Source: Symsagittifera roscoffensis
Taxonomy: Eukaryota; Xenacoelomorpha; Acoela; Convolutidae
Reading direction: 5' to 3'
DNA length: 64,000 nt
NCBI RefSeq assembly: GCF_963678635.1
Contig: NW_026971233.1
Location: 126,001 to 190,000 of the forward strand
The translations under genes and the position numbers were made by a program. Under the pieces are notes generated by a model. That model saw only the letters and a program-made list of their open reading frames with translations. It was not told the DNA's origin and did not search any database. The first letter of the stretch is position 1; each line of letters starts with the position of its first letter. Below are positions 20,112-30,882 of the stretch, piece after piece.

Positions 20112-20827
20112 TACCTCAAACGGGGGAATCTGGTGTTAGTATGGGACGTGGAGGAGTTGTACTCCACGGGGTTGCCGGACCAAAATCAACAAGTGTCAAT
20201 CGTGGTGGTTAGTGCCATGCTGGCGGTGAGATGGTTGGAGGCTAGCGCGGGCACAAGTGAGCAGGAGACGGCCGTGCCGACACCTGAACAACTAAGCAAC
20301 GTGAAGATGAACCGCAACTTAGATATTTTCAGAATCATCTGTAAGGTTCTGAGAATACTGAAAGCCATTGAAAGGATATGGTCAAGGCAAAGGTTGATGC
20401 CTTGGTTCCGTGCCGTGATGACGTCATGGATGTATAAACGCGCGAAGCGTTATATGTCTAGGAACACGGAAGCCTATCAATCCTTTCAGCTAAATATAGG
20501 ACCGGGAGCCTATAAGAGAGCATCCCTAACGCACAGAAACGCTGTTACCACGGCGGTGAAGCGAGTAGCTGGAGCGCCTTGTGTGACTGAAACTGAAAAG
20601 ATAGATGTCTTACGAGCTGACCTAGAACGGAAGGTGAGCCTGTGTCTTCACAACAGCTTTTGCAGGAACCGGGAACAAAAGGTGAATGTGGACTTGCTAC
20701 CTTGTTGCAAACCGAGGCTGTTGAAGCAGGAGAGTTGGGGACGGCCCGCAACTCCATGGACATGTTGGAGAAAGTCCTAGAAGACAGTGAAAACGAAGAG
20801 CAGGAACAAGAGGCAATGGAGCGATGA
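20112..20827 (+). pseudogene. Copy A C-terminal alpha/beta and helical segment
   Basis: After a TGA at 20109-20111 the same sense continues (frame 20133-20780): NLVLVWDVEELYSTGLPDQ, VSIVVVSAMLAVRWLEA, then the helical stretch FRIICKVLRILKAIERIWSRQRLMPWFRAVMTSWMY and HRNAVTTAVKRV. The first strand ending in WDxEEL and a second hydrophobic strand resemble the core of an SGNH-type sheet, but the nucleophile is absent. Copy B has it at 31890-32346. The tail to 20827 (frame 20642-20827) is acidic. Confidence 0.55.
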
Positions 20828-21595
20828 AGACGTAACAAGAGATGAAGGTGAAAGATGAAAAGAGAAGAAGAAAAACTTTATTGTCTTTGTGTGCTAAAAC
20901 TGATACCAATCAACCAAGTTTGATTAGTGAAACTGTTAAACTTTTTGTTTTGATTTAGTTTGGTCAGACCAAGCTTTGATAATTGTTGAAATTGTTGCAA
21001 TTGTTACAATTGTTGAATGAAACTTCAAGTTGTGCTATTTATATATATATGGCGAGCATAGGTGAGTATATTTACCTATTTGAACACGACTGAAGTATTT
21101 AACCTGTGTAGGACACCTATTCACTAAGTGGCGACCTGGTAAGTTTGGGTAAGCTCGCTCGAAGAGGGTGATGAGTAACTCAATGACTTTCCTAGCCACA
21201 AAGTTTCATAGTTTTAATATCAAAGAGGACCGCATAATTAACTGATTATACTTGGTGAGTGACACTAAGTTAATTTTAACGGGCGCATGGCAGTGACACG
21301 TCCCAACTTTTTAATCAGCAAGAGCGAAAAGAAGTTTTATGGCAAGATGACGTAAGTAGTCAGAAAGGAAATTTTATCTAGGACACTCCTCATGGTGCAA
21401 ATTTTGTGGAAATATTGAAAGGCAGTAGCATATATTATGATGCCATTTGTGACACGTAGTGAATTGAGGTGGAGTAGATGAATTTCGTTTTCTAATGCGA
21501 TTTGTAAGGTTGATTATAGAGAACCGGAGCACTACTTGACGATAACCCGGTGTTATGCGATCAATAGGGACATTGATGGGGACTTTCCGGGGGTA
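20828..21595. other. 3' non-coding region of copy A
   Basis: No gene seen. AT-rich, with a TATATATATAT run at about 21040-21050 and no repeat to other parts of the window that I can follow. It ends at the TGTGCCATTC edge of the internal terminal-repeat copy. Confidence 0.45.
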
Positions 21596-22200
21596 TGTGC
21601 CATTCTGCCAGACTGGCACAGCGCAACCTTCCAACGCAACGTAAAAATAAAAGTAGAGGTCTTACTGGAAATTACTGCAAAGGAGGGTCAGAGTATTCTA
21701 GAATTTTTAATTTTCAAAATTTCGTTGTCAAACGAATATTTCTGAGAATTATTAAAAACGGTCATTTTGAGTCAAAAAGTGACAAAAAGAGAACAGCAGC
21801 GAAAATAGTGCAAAACAGTCGGACGATAACGATAAAAAACGAATCCTCTTATTGTGACGATCACGCACGATAAGACACTTAGCGGAAGAAAATAGCGAGG
21901 AAGGAGGCTTCAGTGGGGAAGGAGCAGAGAGCAGTACCCTGCCGTGCCACGAATTGAGAGTGATAACGGCGTTATCTCGAGGAAATCACGGAAGCGGAGG
22001 CTCGGCCCCCCAGAGACATTATATGGTGAAGGACTATAAAGAACTGAATTTTTAGCTACTCTGATGCCAAAGACATTTGAATTAACACCGGTATTATCTG
22101 ATATTTTAGAAAATGAGTAGCTAGAAAGAAGGAAAGGGTCAATCCATCTCCAATGGACTTAATAAATTTCAATACCAGAATTTTTATCTGACTGTTTTAA
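21596..22200 (+). repeat. Internal, diverged copy of the terminal repeat (3' end of copy A)
   Basis: It starts TGTGCCATTCTGCCAGACTGG after CCGGGGGTA, matching the inner edge of the right terminal repeat (CCGGGGAGTA, TGTGACATTCGACCAGAATGG). It continues collinearly: GAATTTTTAATTTTCAAA, an A-rich block with ACAGCAGCGAAAATAG, a hairpin at 21848-21874, TTTTTAGCTAC, and GGAAAGGGTCAATCCATCT at about 22132. It then fades into the leader of copy B, so its outer end is missing. This is the same orientation as the right terminal repeat. Confidence 0.7.
21848..21874. promoter_or_regulatory. Hairpin at the equivalent place in the internal repeat
   Basis: CTTATTGTG and CACGATAAG can pair (one T-G wobble) around a 9-base loop. 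It sits where the other two terminal-repeat copies have their 13-bp hairpin, although the bases differ. Confidence 0.4.
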
Positions 22201-22342
22201 GTGAAATTAGTGTAAAGGTGAAATTAGTGTAAAGCTGACAAATGTGATATTCGTGACCTCTTTTCTAGATCCTGACTGATATTTTAATTACTCACTTGAT
22301 TTCAAATCATCGAGTCGGTAACATAATCAAACCTGCAAGAAA
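22201..22342 (+). promoter_or_regulatory. Leader before accessory polyprotein B
   Basis: Short AT-rich non-coding leader, resembling 12400-12541 before copy A. It includes a direct repeat GTGAAATTAGTGTAAAG at about 22200 and 22217. It may hold promoter or splice signals for the cassette. Confidence 0.4.
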
Positions 22343-23083
22343 ATGGATAATTTTAACTTGGACGAATTGATGGACCTGGCAGAGGCATATGTGGTATCGA
22401 TGGTAGAGGCGATCTATCGTCGGCTAATGGATCGAGACTTTGCTCAGGAGGACCCAGAGGTAGTCATGTTGCTGACAGCCTTCATAAACATCTTGGGGCA
22501 TGATAACCGTGGGGAACGCCCCACTGAAGTCTTATTGATGGCAGCATATGGAGAAAGAGGAGTACTAGACCGCCCGAATATGAGAGTGATGAGGTGGAGA
22601 AACGGGGCTCTCTCAGGGAGTGACTTGGCGAACGAGCCTGGATTGGGAAGTTCGAGGACCTGCCAACCAGGTGAGATGCATTTGCCCACCAAGCCCAGGC
22701 CTGGACTGAGGAGGATGCATCAGGAAGTGAACAGCGAGGCTGCCTCGTCGAGTTCACAACTGAGAGTAGCTGTGCCACCAAAGAGGGCGAGAGTAGAAGA
22801 AGAGGTTCAAACGAACGAAACCCTGCAAGATCTTGATGGGTCGAAAGAAGAACTGGAGAAGACCAGAAGGGAGCTGGATGAAAATACTAAGACCATGCTC
22901 AGTACGGAAGAAGAGAGAGACATGTGGAAGAGACTGTTTGAAGATCGCAACAAGAAGCAGGTTGAAGAAATAGAGCACTTGAAGCGGGAGTACAAAGAGC
23001 GATTGGAGCGGCTGGCGTTGACGACAGCCGTGGAGAAAGCGATACCTACACGGAATACTCCGATGAAACTCCTGACGCCTTGA
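22343..23083 (+). CDS. Accessory polyprotein B N-terminal domain, first copy
   Basis: ATG at 22343 has A at -3 and G at +4. The 246 codons give the same helical domain as copy A (QEDPEVVMLLTAFINILGHDNRGERPTEVLLMAAYGE), a basic/Pro part (PPKRARVEEEVQ) and a Glu/Lys coiled coil of about 90 residues (KEELEKTRRELDENTK, EEIEHLKREYKERLERL). The frame stops at 23083 soon after the coiled coil. In copy A the same region runs on towards the hydrolase domain. Probably an oligomerising, gag-like or scaffold segment; that role is inference. Confidence 0.65.
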   Translation: MDNFNLDELMDLAEAYVVSMVEAIYRRLMDRDFAQEDPEVVMLLTAFINILGHDNRGERPTEVLLMAAYGERGVLDRPNMRVMRWRNGALSGSDLANEPGLGSSRTCQPGEMHLPTKPRPGLRRMHQEVNSEAASSSSQLRVAVPPKRARVEEEVQTNETLQDLDGSKEELEKTRRELDENTKTMLSTEEERDMWKRLFEDRNKKQVEEIEHLKREYKERLERLALTTAVEKAIPTRNTPMKLLTP

Positions 23084-23195
23084 GAGATGAGTCAGACGAC
23101 AGAAATGCGACTCCCGGCTACAACTGGTCGAGTGACAGCCCAGGCCAAGGGCAACGCCCCACTGAAGTCTTATTGATGGCAGCATATGGAGAAAG

Positions 23196-23949
23196 TTGGA
23201 CGAATTGATGGACCTGGCAGAGGCATATGTGGTATCGATGGTAGAGGCGATCTATCGTCGGCTAATGAATCGAGACTTTGCTCAGGAGGACCCAGAGGTA
23301 GTCATGTTGCTGACAGCCTTCATAAACACCTTGGGGCATGATAACCGTGATCAATATCTTGGGGCACGACAACCGTGGGGACCGCCCCACTGAAGTCTTA
23401 TTGATGGCAGCATATGGAGAAAGAGGAGTACTAGACCGCCCGAATATGAGAGTGATGAGGTGGAGAAACGGGGCTCTCTCAGGGAGTGAGTTGGCGAACG
23501 AGCCTGGATTGGGAAGTTCGAGGACCTGCCAACCAGGTGAGATGCATTTGCCCACCAAGCCCAGGCCTGGACTGAGGAGGATGCATCAGGAAGTGAACAG
23601 CGAGGCTGCCTCGTCGAGTTCACAACTGAGAGTAGCTGTGCCACCAAAGAGGGCGAGAGTAGAAGAAGAGGTTCAAACGAACGAAACCCTGCAAGATCAT
23701 GATGGGTCGAAAGAAGAACTGGAGAAGACCAGAAGGGAGCTGGATGAAAATACTAAGACCATGCTCAGTACGGAAGAAGAGAGAGACATGTGGAAGAGAC
23801 TGTTTGAAGATCGCATCAAGAAGCAGGTTGAAGAAATAGAGCACTTGAAGCGGGAGTACAAAGAGCGATTGGAGCGGCTGGCGTTGAAGACAGCCGTGGA
23901 GAAAGCGATACCTACACGGAATACTCCGATGAAACTCCTGACGCCTTGA
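23196..23949 (+). pseudogene. Second copy of the B N-terminal domain
   Basis: Frames 23196-23393 and 23338-23949 repeat the helical domain and the coiled coil with a frame break at the duplication joint (about 23350). It ends at the same TGA as the first copy. Without its own leader it is probably not translated separately. Confidence 0.65.
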
Positions 23950-24587
23950 GACATGAGTCAGACGACAGAAATGCGACTCCCGGCTACAACTGGTCGAGTG
24001 ACAGCCCAGGCCGTGGGCAACGCCCCACTGAAGTCTTATTGATGGCAGCATATGGAGAAAGAGGAGTACTAGACCGCCCGAATATGAGAGTGATGAGGTG
24101 GAGAAACGGGGCTCTCTCAGGGAGTGACTTGGCCAACGAGCCTGGATTGGGAAGTTGGAGGACCTGCCAACCAGGTGAGGTGCCTTTGCCCACCAAGCCC
24201 AGGCCTTGACTGAGGAGGATGCATCAGGAAGTGAACAGCGAGGCTGCCTCGTCGAGTTCACAACTGAGAGTAGCTGTGCCACCAAAGAGGGCGAGAGTAG
24301 AAGAAGAGGTTCAAACGAACGAAACCCTGCAAGATCTTGATGGGTCGAAAGAAGAACTGGAGAAGACCAGAAAGGAGCTGGACGAAAATACTAAGACCAT
24401 GCTCAGTACCGAGGAAGAGAGAGACATGTGGAAGAGACTGTTTGAAGATCGCAACAAGAAGCAGGGTGAAGAAATAGAGCACTTTAAGCGGGAGTACAAA
24501 GAGCGATCGGAGCGGCTGGCGTTGATGACAGCCGTGGAGAAAGCGATACCTACAAGGAATACTCCGATGAAACTCCTGACGCCTTGA
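23946..24587 (+). pseudogene. Third, partial copy of the B N-terminal domain
   Basis: Starts inside the domain (equivalent to 22511), has a new TGA at 24207-24209 where the other copies read Gly, and resumes at 24219-24587 with the coiled coil. Its sequence (AAFG-type joint at 24620, ATFGRVTIPDP) continues uninterrupted into the unique region, so this is the copy connected to the hydrolase domain. Confidence 0.65.
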
Positions 24588-24590
24588 GAG

Positions 24591-26925
24591 ATGAGTCAGA
24601 CGACAGAAATGCGACTCCCGGCTACATTTGGTCGAGTGACAATCCCGGACCCGAATGACACCTTGGGTGACCCAGTCGTGGAGCAAACGGTTAGAAAGCT
24701 GATAGAAACAGCTGGACGATTGGTTGCTAATAGGAATGCGCCAGGTTCCGGGGTGACTGCACCCTATGGAACAATCGATGACACGGGGCAGAGTACGACT
24801 TTCCCAAGTCGTGATGACCAGAGAGGGAGTCAGTGATGCGACGTTACAGACAAAGAGCTCTAGGATCCCAGACAGAAAGATACGAGAGATGCCGGCGAAG
24901 AAAGTGTACCGAGTGATTGACGTGCAAAAGAACAACCAGTTGAAGTATAGCTTCACAGGAGTTTCGGATACGGATCCGAGAGCCTGCTTCAATCGATCAA
25001 CTTGGAGCCCAGCAGTAAACCTGCAGCAACCGCCACTTGGGACATCACATCTGATACTGGGGGACAGCTTGGTCAGAGTGCTCCAAAATTTGAGGACCTC
25101 CTGGATCACTACGGCGATGGCCTTTGGAGGTGCAACGATAGCCCATCAATTTCGGATGATGGAGCTGATGAACCCAGGGAGAATACTTAATGTGATGATC
25201 CTAGTAGGGACGAATAACATATCGAAAAGCTCAGATGAGGAAGAGGCACAATGGGAGTCAATGATGGTGTGCCTATTTACTACTCTCTGGCAGATATTCA
25301 ACTGCACTGTACCAATGAGCACGAAGACGTTAACAACAACAAGGAGAAGACACAATGAGGGAGTAATCAGGTGGAACAACATCTTAAGGAATGCTGGACG
25401 GATGATCCTTATGGATATTGAGCACAAGCTGAGAGCTATAGATCAGGCCAGACTGACTAGTGACGGGATCCACTTTGACAGCATCGAAGGACAAGCCTGG
25501 TTGAACCGATTCTTCCAAGAGCGATTTGATGAAAGGGAAGTAGAATTCGTTGACACGGGAGTGCTGAAGAAGGAAGAAACATCGAATAAACCGGTAATTT
25601 CAACCTTTGTGCCTCCTAACTTAGAAACACGTTTGGGAACGGTCCCAGCCGTGACGAACTTTGGGCCGCAAAGCTCTAGCGAGCCAGGGCAAAGAACGTA
25701 CGTGAAAGGTCGACTGGGGGAAGCGCCCACGAGAAGAACCATCAATCCTAGACGAAGATTAGGGCCTGTCAACCCGACAGCGGAGACGACCAGCACCTCT
25801 AGATCGGATACGAGATCAGAGACGACGAGCACCAGTCGAGAAGAGCGACGCCCAGATAGGAGCTCTTTGATGTGGTCGAGGCTCATAACTTCTCCCTGGC
25901 ACATGTACAAGGAGGATCTGATGAAACTGAACCTTCAGACGGTGAGCTTTGCAGCAGACGCCATGAGGATGTTGAACGGAGCGAGATTGTCTGTCAACGG
26001 ACTGTACTCGATAATAACATGTGTGGACTGGTTAATAGCCGCTGACATAAACTTCAGCTCTGCAACTGCCTTGAGGTTTGCCGATTTAGAGGGACTGCCC
26101 TCGAACAACACAATGGGTCCAGTGAATGCAAGACCGTTACAAGACGTGAAACTGAATCATGATGAAGGAAATCGAGAAAAAAGACCCGGAAGATTCCTGA
26201 TGACGAGGGCACCAATTGGACAACATGTTAAGATTTTCAGGCAGATGAAAGCACCCCCAGGCCATGTGAAAAAAAGAGCGTACCCGAAACAAGTGAATCA
26301 AGAAGGTGATGTTCAAAGATACGGTGGGTTGAAGGCGATTAAGAAAGATGAAACCATCTTTGCTGCATATGACAAGGCAGAAATGAGGAAGGCCAAGATT
26401 ATGATAGTCGCGAGTTCAGACTTCGTATATACCTCCAATTCTGTTTTGGCTGATGTGATAAGGTTGGCAGCGGTCGACATGGACCTAATTCAATCCGTGT
26501 CGATGGCAAGCGTGGTACAAAGACAAACAGAGATGCACCCAATCACAATCGTGTTTGCTGGCATCAACGACCATCTACACAGTAGGGGTTTCCTGAGCAG
26601 ACTCAGAGAGCCTACGACGACCGAAAGCGCTGTATGGCCAGCTACAAAAGATATCTTCGAATCAATGGGTGAAGTAGTAGATACCCTGAAAGAGGGTGCC
26701 TTCACTAAGATAACACCGAGAGCCGTGTTCGCGCTGTCTCCGGGATATGCACATCTCCCAGATGGACTGAAGTTCGTGTTTGCGGTTGTGGCTTTGCTCT
26801 CGGAAGGGAAATATGTTGTGATTATATCTGCTCCAAATCGCGCGATAGAGATGGAGAATCTGAGGCTACTCAGGGCTGAATTACCTGCGGTGTGGTCTGA
26901 CATCTCGAATCCGAGGATTCAATAA
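24591..26925 (+). CDS. Accessory polyprotein B: SGNH hydrolase-like domain plus second alpha/beta module
   Basis: Frame 24591-24836 is the lead-in. It passes to frame 24766-26925 (719 codons; the ATG at 24766 is probably not a true start). All SGNH blocks are present: HLILGDSLVR with nucleophile Ser101, AFGGATI (oxyanion Gly about 122), LVGTNN (Asn150) and SDGIHF (Asp233, His236), so a serine esterase/lipase-type site is conserved. Residues about 275-365 are a Thr/Ser/Arg-rich linker. Residues about 370-719 form the second module, with MIVASSDFVYT (about 546-556), IVFAGINDHLHSRG (about 595-608), FALSPGYAHLPDG and KYVVIISAPNR, resembling SGNH blocks I and III but without a visible Asp-x-x-His block. 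The protein could act on lipids or acyl/acetyl esters. The substrate is unknown. Confidence 0.8.
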
Positions 26926-28148
26926 CCGTTCACTACATATGCTAGTGTTACACGAGGTGCTGGGGTTGGAACTGTCTAACTTCAGTCGACAACTCAAACT
27001 GAAGCCAGGAATTGACGATGACCATCGAGTAATTGTAGCCATTTATGGTTCAAACGGTTTATGGTTCCAAGGAAAGGAAATAAAGGAGGAAGGAGAGAGA
27101 AGAAAGAACACCAAGGAGACCAGAGCTCACTTGGAAGCGATGGTTTTCTTAACGAAACCAGAGGCTAACCAGTGGCTGCACTTGACCCCTCCGATAGCAG
27201 CGTTGGGCGCGGATGCTTTCGAGCGAGGCCCAGCGAGGATCAAGAAGATCCATGCCTACCTAGTGAAAGAGGTAAACCTGGCTGAGAATGCCGAGGAGAC
27301 GTCAGCGGAGTTCGTGAACAGAGTGCGCCAAGTTACCCTGGAAGCTTTCTGGACCCAGAAGGTGAAGGGAGAAGAAGGCTTTGAGCGGACTGACAGCATG
27401 CTGGAAGGACTAGGAGCCGGATGGACAGCTTCCTTCTTGGCGAAGATTCACCCCTCGCTTTCTCGATATTTGATAAGGGAATTCCTTCAAGCAGTCGTAG
27501 AAGTATCAATCGTGGAATTACTAGACTTGTTTGTGACGTTTGGAGCAGAAAACTTTGTGAATGGACCAGCGGTACTGCTCACCGAAGGAGTTCAGAATTT
27601 GCGATTAGATGGACTTCTAACGTTGATCGCGATAACGCATGGAAACTTGGGAGGGCTGATGAATTTGACGCGCTACCCAGAGCAAATGAGACGTGAAGCG
27701 AGCTACAGATTCCTGGAACAAGATAAGAGATTTGTGACATACTCTCATACAATGCCTCCTGCAGCAGAGTCGCTTTGGGACAGGAGAAGATGAAAAAATC
27801 TAGAGGGAGCAAGATGTGCGACGTCATGTTGGGGGCATGACTCTGTTAACCGATCTGAGCTTAGCTATGAGTACCAATCCCTTAGCATTGATCAGAGGAG
27901 CCACGGAGTTCGTGACGGTCATATATGGACCCGCAGTCACGTTTGCGTTTCCTGATGTTAAGGTGGAAGCATACAGGAGGTCGGTGCTGCACCTGGACCT
28001 CATATCAGCATTGGACGGAAGTGCGCTGAATTGGTGTGAGCAGCACGTATTGCGAGAGCTCATGAGTGAAGATCTGTTGTTTGCAAAAATATCGGAGCCA
28101 GAGATGACGGTCGTCAACTTCGACGATCACTTCCGTGATTGTATGTGA
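26926..28148 (+). pseudogene. Copy B helical module
   Basis: Frame 26939-27793 (LGLELSNFSRQLKLKPGIDDDHRVIV, ETRAHLEAMVFL, LTPPIAALGADAFERGPARIKKIHAYLV, MLEGLGAGWTASFLAKIHP, FGAENFVNGPAVLLTEGVQNLRLDGLLTLIAITHG) and frame 27816-28148 (LRGATEFVTVIYGPAVTFAFPDVKVEAYRRSVLHLDLIS). Almost wholly helical until the last beta-rich part. It follows the second alpha/beta module directly, as in copy A. The matching order in A proves the block is an old part of the cassette. A frame change lies near 27795. Confidence 0.65.
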
Positions 28149-29111
28149 GAAGTGGACAGAGGGCACATTGAAGTCTTCCCGAAGCTCTAGAATCTAAGAC
28201 CCTAATGACAAGACAAACGGCGAGATCACAAGAATTCCTCGACTCACTGCAGCACAACACAAGGTGATAGAAGAGACGAAAAGTTGGGGTGATTACAATA
28301 AGCTGCCAGAGGAAATGCGTGAATTCCCTCTGATAAGAAGGATGTTGCTCGGAGCAGTCTCCGTAGTGCAAACTCCGAAGTTGAGAGCTTTTGAGACTAA
28401 TGAAAGGAGGTTGGCGAAATTCTCGGAAACAATGGACCCGTGTTTTGTGGGCAGAAATGCCGCAGTGCTGCAGTATACGCAGTTTGCTTACACGGATCAA
28501 GCAACGAGAAGACGAACGCAGCGACTCCGAAACCTGGGAGATTTGACGAGGAATGGGCGAAACTGGATCTAGCGCCTATGATGATGAGGGGCAAGGTTGA
28601 ATTACCAGATGCCTCACTGATCTTAACGAGTGTAAAACCAGAGTTAACGGTGGGACGAACGCTACAGACGAGAACCTTGCTAGCACCCTTCGGCTACGAA
28701 GAGATCAAAAGAGTCCACGGAGAGGAGGAAGATCAGTCAGCTGGCAGGCTAGTCATGCCGAAACCTCCGGAAGGGGCCAGAAGTGAACAGCAAGGGCCCT
28801 CAAATCCAAGAAAAAAATCAGAACGAGATGATGAGCAGGGAGGAAGCCGTCTATTGAAGGAACCTATGCAACAGGATCCCGATCAAGCCGAGAAAGAAGA
28901 CGATAAGGCTTCGACAGGAGGACTATCCAGACTGGACTTCAATTTCCACAGTGACTTTAAAAGCGGCGCTGATGTGTTCGAAGCGACGGCTGAGCCAGCA
29001 GACGAGGGTACTTCCACGCTGGAACCCCCGTCAGCCTTTATGGAAACGAACCGGAACTTGCCGGAGAGCGGCTCTCCGAGCAATTCTAAGATAACGATCA
29101 GAGACTCTTGA
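28149..29111 (+). pseudogene. Copy B charged linker
   Basis: Frame 28264-28572 (helical, KSWGDYNKLPEEMREFPLIRRM) passes into frame 28440-29111, which is rich in Glu, Asp, Lys, Ser and Pro and probably disordered. Only weakly similar to the copy A linker in sequence but equal in place and composition. Confidence 0.5.
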
Positions 29112-29738
29112 TGGAATCACCAAGGAGAAGGAGAATAGAAGGCGCTGCCAGAGTACTTTTCTTGGGAACGTTGCCCAAAGAAGATTGAGAGGTGCATCAC
29201 AGAGACTATAAAAATAGGACGGGATGTAGAATGGATAGAGTAGCCTTCAAACTCTCCTATCAAGATGACGCCACAAGAATACAAGGGAGAAGTAGTATAT
29301 CTGTCAAGAACCCGGAAGAAAACGATGCGATCAAAATTGGTAATTGATAAGATTAATGAAATGAAGATGAAACTGGGCAGCAAAGTGATATTGAGGAAAG
29401 CGAGAAAGACAAAAGTGGATTCCGAAATCTCGATAAAAGCTGTCAACTCAGCGAAAAGGAAACGCGTTGAAGAAGCTATGGACTTGGGACAGGGTGATGA
29501 TCGATTGCCTGGCACAGATAGTATGCTGACTGATGTAGCAATGGTGCCACCCATTCTCATGGCAGGAATAAAACCAACCGGTTACAAAACCAAGAGGACT
29601 GACCGCACTCTGACTGGAGCGACGTGGGAAATGGAGATTTTCAGCCAATGTGGAGAGAGTATTATGAAAGACTTTAAACCGTCTCCCATGAACCACGGAA
29701 AGGGAAGTGTCGTAGGACAGCTAGTCCCAGTGGAATAA
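29112..29738 (+). pseudogene. Copy B SPRRRRIEG module and basic linker
   Basis: From 29112 the sense continues in another frame as ESPRRRRIEGAARVLFLGTLPKED with a TGA near 29187, matching the copy A end at 17300-17380. Frame 29265-29738 holds a Lys/Arg-rich stretch (KVILRKARKTKVDSE, NSAKRKRVEEAMDLG) and WEMEIFSQCGESIMKDFKPSP, the partner of copy A EVISQSGSGGLDDYKPS. Probably a basic nucleic-acid-binding linker; inference only. Confidence 0.55.
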
Positions 29739-29750
29739 AACCGACTGACA

Positions 29751-30543
29751 GTGTCGGAAACTGTATCAATAGATGAACCCGCCAGTGGATACATGGAGAT
29801 GTTGGAGTACAGAAATTCGGCCAGAGGACACTTAATGGCTCTGGAAGACAAAAGTGCCATGGAAGGTTATTTGGAGACCATGATGCAAGGCACCACCCTG
29901 AAGCAGAAGGCATACAGGACCCTGGTATCGTCTGAAATGCACGCAGAAACGATCGAGCCTTCCATGGAAAGCGGTAGTGTTACGATACTTCGAAAAAGAA
30001 GTGAGAACCACGCCGAAGATACACGCTCTGATAGCAGTACCTTACGTGAGAACTTAGCTACAACTGAGATTCGCTTGATGCATGATTGGACTGATTCGCG
30101 GGGAATATGATTCAGAAGAAAGGAAAAGTGCGAAGGAAGAAAAAATGTTCTTAACGACGAATAAGAGAGACTTGATAACTCAAGAGGATGCAGCAAAAGC
30201 GTGCGCGAAGCGGAGAGGCGCTCTCTGTTTCATTCGGTTGATGGTAGAGCAAATTTCAGTGCCAGCATTGAGCACTTGTGTCAAGATGCTAAGAGAGGGC
30301 GATGAACGAGCGAAAGCCTTGCTCTTACTAGCACTGCTGGATACGCATCAAAGCAAACCATTGCGAGTAAACATGAAAGAACCCGTGGAAATAGAACCCA
30401 TGAGGAAAAAAAACGAAATAAAGGAATTCTCAAACAAAGAACTGAGGCTCACTAAGGAATCTATGGGAGCACTGCCAAAATCCAGTGAATACTGTGGACC
30501 AGTCAGAAAGAAGTCCTACAGTTACGTGTCCCCGGAATCATAG
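29751..30543 (+). pseudogene. Copy B NSARGHLMA module and following helical module
   Basis: Frame 29751-30110 carries EPASGYMEMLEYRNSARGHLMALEDKSAMEGYLE. Frame 30082-30543 carries AKACAKRRGALCFIRLMVEQISVPALSTCVKML and ALLLLALLDTHQSKPLRVNMKE, then SYVSPES just before a TAG. Both parts align with copy A 18000-18650. Joined by a frame change near 30110. Confidence 0.55.
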
Positions 30544-30882
30544 GGATAGCGTACAACCCTTTACTAAATGAAGACATACTGCGATTGTTTCTTTGATTAC
30601 AACATGAATGATTACGGCAGAGCCAACATGACTGCGATTGTTTCTTTGATTACGAGCATGCTAAGATTTTGGACGTGGAGAATTGCAACGATAAGAGACG
30701 CTGCTAATCAGCAGACCAGGCTGTGACTAGTCTTGGAGGAAATGGTGGCTGTACCTTCATTGACAAAATCCGACAAACGAGTAGAGTTTGGATTGGGATT
30801 CTCAGATGAATGACTGAGAACGAGCTTGATTGTCGTATAGGAACTAAGGAAACCATCGAGGTGTCCTAGTCTCAACGCTGAT
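30544..30882 (+). pseudogene. Rearranged joint in copy B with duplicated segment
   Basis: GIAYNPLL at the start matches copy A GMAYNPFV. The sequence is then interrupted by a duplicated word, ACTGCGATTGTTTCTTTGAT (about 30579 and 30631). The intervening piece AGAGCCAACATGACTGC and the trailing CATGCTAAG resemble 32178-32215 from the end of the same cassette. A short tract with DMTADITLDYD equivalents resumes near 30850. Confidence 0.5.

Larger units (their letters stand above)
22511..24650 (+). repeat. Near-identical triplication of a 635-bp segment
   Basis: The segment 22511-23145 recurs at 23379-24011 and 24017-24650 with only scattered base changes. Between the first and second copies lies a patchwork: 23149-23195 repeats 22511-22556, then 23196-23350 repeats 22358-22510. 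The copies carry the second half of the N-terminal helical domain plus the coiled coil. The low divergence compared with A versus B marks this as much younger than the A/B duplication, or as an assembly artefact. Confidence 0.85.
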
